64,000 nt of DNA from NCBI GenBank assembly GCA_021029095.1, contig JAJOHG010000006.1, positions 1-64,000 of the forward strand. The letters run 5' to 3'. The translations under genes and the position numbers were made by a program. How positions within the stretch are numbered: the stretch's first letter is position 1; every line of letters starts with the position of its first letter. Shown piece after piece: positions 61,763-64,000 of this stretch. The notes under the pieces are model-generated. The model made no database searches and had not been told where the DNA came from. It saw nothing but the letters and a program-made list of their open reading frames with translations. This DNA comes from Phellopilus nigrolimitatus. Its lineage: Eukaryota; Basidiomycota; Agaricomycetes; Hymenochaetales; Hymenochaetaceae.

Positions 61763-61968
61763 ATTTTCGTAACGAGCTCGAGCGGGAGCGCTGGCTTCTG
61801 CTGGCAAGGTTACGGTTATTATTACTTACATATGATAACTAACTACCTATATAGGACGTATTCCTTTCTGCCCTTCCTTTCGCTTCGGAACGTTACATAA
61901 TTCTCGAAGATACTCACCTTCGGGATGGCGAAGTACTGTTGTCGTTGTCACTGCTAGTACTCTACTAA

Positions 61969-61988
61969 CCCCCCCCCCCCCCCCCCCC
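61969..61988. repeat. Poly-C homopolymer, 20 bases
   Basis: An uninterrupted run of 20 C lies between the divergent UstYa-like and RidA genes. On the minus strand it is a G run able to form a G-quadruplex. Confidence 0.9.
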
Positions 61989-62044
61989 GCTGTCATCTAT
62001 CATGTCTGCTGACTACCGCTGACTGTTGCGGCTGATCACAAGTC

Positions 62045-62052
62045 TATATAAA
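62045..62052 (+). promoter_or_regulatory. TATA box of the RidA gene
   Basis: TATATAAA lies about 90 bases before the ATG at 62142. Confidence 0.5.
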
Positions 62053-62141
62053 CAAAGGCATCGACGAGTTCAAATCCAGTTTCTTCTATTCAAATTATCC
62101 TCCGCCCACTGCAAAGTTTTTGTTTTCCTTTCTTATCCACG

Positions 62142-62661
62142 ATGCCAGAATTTGTCTACACCGATAAAGCGATCCAGCCCATGGCTGTCTTTTCGCAAGC
62201 GGCGATCTCGGGCAAGCTCGTTTATGTGTCTGGGAACATCGGCTGCAAGCACGACCTCAGCGGCCTTGTGTCGGACGATGTGAAGAAACAGACAGTATGT
62301 ATTAAGCAAGGTGACGAGTCTTTATAAAAACCACATATTTAACCGATGCAACTCTCCCTTTCCGTACAGGAAGTGGCGTTGAATAACATTGCAAAGGTTT
62401 TGGAAGAGGCCGGATCTGGTCTGAAGCACATCATTAAGGCGAACTGCTACCTGAAGAATATGGACAGGGACTTTGGAGCTATGAACGAAGTCTACATAAC
62501 GGTGCGTAGTCTCCTCCGCATCACTCATGGTTTTATGAGAATGACGGACACGCGTGCAGTTTTTCGACAAGGACAAAATGCCCGCCCGCACGAGTGTCGG
62601 CGTCGCGAGTCTGCCACTGGGCGCTTCTGTTGAGATCGAGTGTGTCGCAGAAATCCCTTAG
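62142..62661 (+). CDS. RidA/YjgF/UK114 family protein, 128 aa
   Basis: Three exons (62142-62294, 62370-62501, 62560-62661) join in frame and give the usual family length. Conserved phrases are VYVSGNIG, QEVALNNIAKVLEEAGSGL, IIKANCYLKNM and MPARTSVGVASLPLGASVEI, with the active-site Arg in PARTSV. RidA deaminates reactive enamine/imine intermediates such as 2-aminoacrylate and protects PLP enzymes; the fungal forms are cytosolic or mitochondrial. No targeting sequence is evident, which favours the cytosolic type. Intact. Confidence 0.9.
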
Positions 62662-62999
62662 TCTTAATGCGCTTCTGTCAGTAGGTCGAGCCACTACAAT
62701 AAACTGCATGTTCTTCTGTCAACGCATAATGATCTAAAATCCTTTCTATGCAAGGTTTTCTCGAAGCTTCATTGTAATGCCGTATTGGATTCTGCAAAAC
62801 ACAAGGGTCGTCTGGTAAGCACACATGTTCCTTCTTCGTTGCAATTAGCATTTTCAAATATTGCACAGGAGTCGAGCCCCTTCGAGCTGTCAAGTTTTTC
62901 CGAGAATAATTTGAATTGTTGTGAGTGGGGGGAGGGAGGGCAATTGATGTGTCGATTGTTGCCCTCGCCCCCGTAGTAGGGAGCAATAGTGTTCTCAAA
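62662..62999. other. 3' flank of RidA
   Basis: No gene or repeat recognised. Confidence 0.5.
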
Positions 63000-63177
63000 G
63001 GCCGGGTCAGACCCGCACTGACCCGGGGTCGACCACCGACCTGACCTGCGGGTCAGGTCGCTAACGGGTCAGGTCAACCTGGGCCGGTGCTGGGTCAGGT
63101 CGAGGTCAGCATTCACCTGAAATTCCTGACCAGGCTTGACCCCCGGCCGACCTTGACCTGACCTCCGACCCGCAAAT
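63000..63177. repeat. GC-rich GGGTCAGGTC-type repeat block, possible transposon end
   Basis: About 180 bases are filled with variants of GGGTCAGGTC and its complement GACCTGACC in both orientations, surrounded by AT-rich sequence. The left end (GGCCGGGTCAGACCCGC) and right end (CTCCGACCCGC) are partly inverted copies. This may be a small MITE or the subterminal array of a DNA transposon. No target duplication was confirmed. Confidence 0.5.
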
Positions 63178-63507
63178 AATTAAGTACTCACGGTATGTTC
63201 AGCACGAGCATTATCAGCACCCGCCGCACCGCCGCCTCTTCGTCGCTCGTCGCCCCGCCAGGCACGAGTCTCCTTTGCTTCGGGTGTTCCGGCAGCACCA
63301 CTCCGCGCCACTCGGTCCTGGAATCACCCTCACCATTGTGTCGTCCAATGTCGGACGGTGGGCTCCCATCACGGCTCACCACGGTCAGAGAGCCAGAGTG
63401 TCGGGCGGTGCCACGATGCGGACACGGAACGACATTTGAGTGACGACTTGAGGACCTTGCCTGACTTCTTGCGAATCAGCAGCATGCTGCTTGTTGATGC
63501 AGACTCG
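63178..63507. other. Region between repeat blocks
   Basis: No supportable gene. It may belong to the same repetitive element as the flanking repeats. Confidence 0.4.
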
Positions 63508-63937
63508 AATAGCACTGCATGCCGATCCTTCCGGCTTATGTCATTCAAAGTAAATAGTATCCCCCTTCATTTAACTCAGGATTTCTGCATTGCTAAGAAA
63601 TTCTGAGCACAACATTATTCTAAGATACATCCCAGCTATCAGCTGGCAGTTCAATTTCATATGTTTGCTCCTTTGTTCCAGAGTTATACACAAATCCATC
63701 CAGCTGACAAGTCATGAGGTGAAATAGCACTGCATGCCGATCCTTCTGGCTTATGTCATTCAAAATAAATAATATCCCCCTTCATCTAACTCAGGATTTC
63801 TGCATTGCTAAGAAATTCTGAGCACAGGATTATGCTAAGATACATCCCAGCTATCAGCTGGCAGTCTAATTTCATATGTTTGCTCCTTTGTTCCAGAGTT
63901 ATACACAAAACCATCAGGCTGACAAATTGTGAGGCTC
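63508..63937. repeat. Two tandem copies of a 215-bp unit
   Basis: 63508-63722 and 63723-63937 are direct copies with roughly 93 percent identity by eye, differing mainly by single-base substitutions. On the minus strand each contains a short coding-like phrase (GTKEQTYEIELPADSWDVS in the first copy) ending in a stop, so it may be a duplicated exon of a repetitive or dead gene continuing beyond the window. Confidence 0.8.
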
Positions 63938-64000
63938 TTGCTAATCAGGTTTGAGACATCGGACCGGAGTGCAGAGTAACCCGGGCAAGATCCATCAGAG

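Larger units (their letters stand above)
61763..62141. other. Divergent promoter region between UstYa-like and RidA genes
   Basis: This short shared upstream region contains the 20-base poly-C tract and the RidA TATA box. The two genes are transcribed away from each other. Confidence 0.5.

Overview
The window is eukaryotic and fungal, most likely from an agaricomycete (mushroom-forming basidiomycete). Genes are split by many short GT-AG introns of about 44-70 bases, promoters are pyrimidine-rich with TATA boxes 30-90 bases before the ATG, and the gene set is typical: a 19-exon GMC oxidoreductase, full-length Egt1, a UstYa-like protein, a basidiomycete-type tetraspanin, an S53 tripeptidyl peptidase and DUF2855. 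No tRNA, rRNA, CRISPR or bacterial-style operon was seen. All gene models were spliced by eye from the sequence.

1-10.5 kb is a graveyard of conserved genes: a KIN1-type kinase, an unrecognised gene, a MUB1-like MYND gene, the start of a phosphoketolase (abutting the MUB1 piece) and an acetate kinase, nearly all with frameshifts or stops. One apparently intact unknown gene lies among them (7.7-8.8 kb). 10.5-14.5 kb is largely empty. 14.5-37.4 kb is a normal gene stretch: bHLH factor, an unknown protein with a duplicated exon, DUF2855, tetraspanin, a small secreted cysteine-rich protein, GNAT, S53 peptidase, DJ-1/PfpI, a small unknown gene and Egt1 (ergothioneine synthesis).

40.7-50.8 kb holds the GMC oxidoreductase, the XPF/Rad1 repair nuclease and an MFS transporter. 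The most interesting stretch is 48.5-62 kb. A secreted precursor is built of 9-13-residue repeats that each end in Lys-Arg, several followed by Glu-Ala or Glu-Pro, as in an alpha-factor-like or KEP/RiPP precursor. A 690-bp hAT-type MITE with perfect 8-bp target duplications sits 17 bp before its ATG. Around it are a 7-TM receptor-like protein, two MFS transporters and a UstYa/DUF3328-type protein with both HxxHC motifs. This could be an undescribed peptide-signalling or ribosomal-peptide locus; the functional link is inference from proximity.

Single-base frame breaks also occur in otherwise well-conserved genes (XPF, both MFS genes, DUF2855), while Egt1, GMC, tetraspanin, UstYa-like, RidA and others splice cleanly to the base. 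Either several genes are decaying or the assembly carries indel errors; read-level data would decide.
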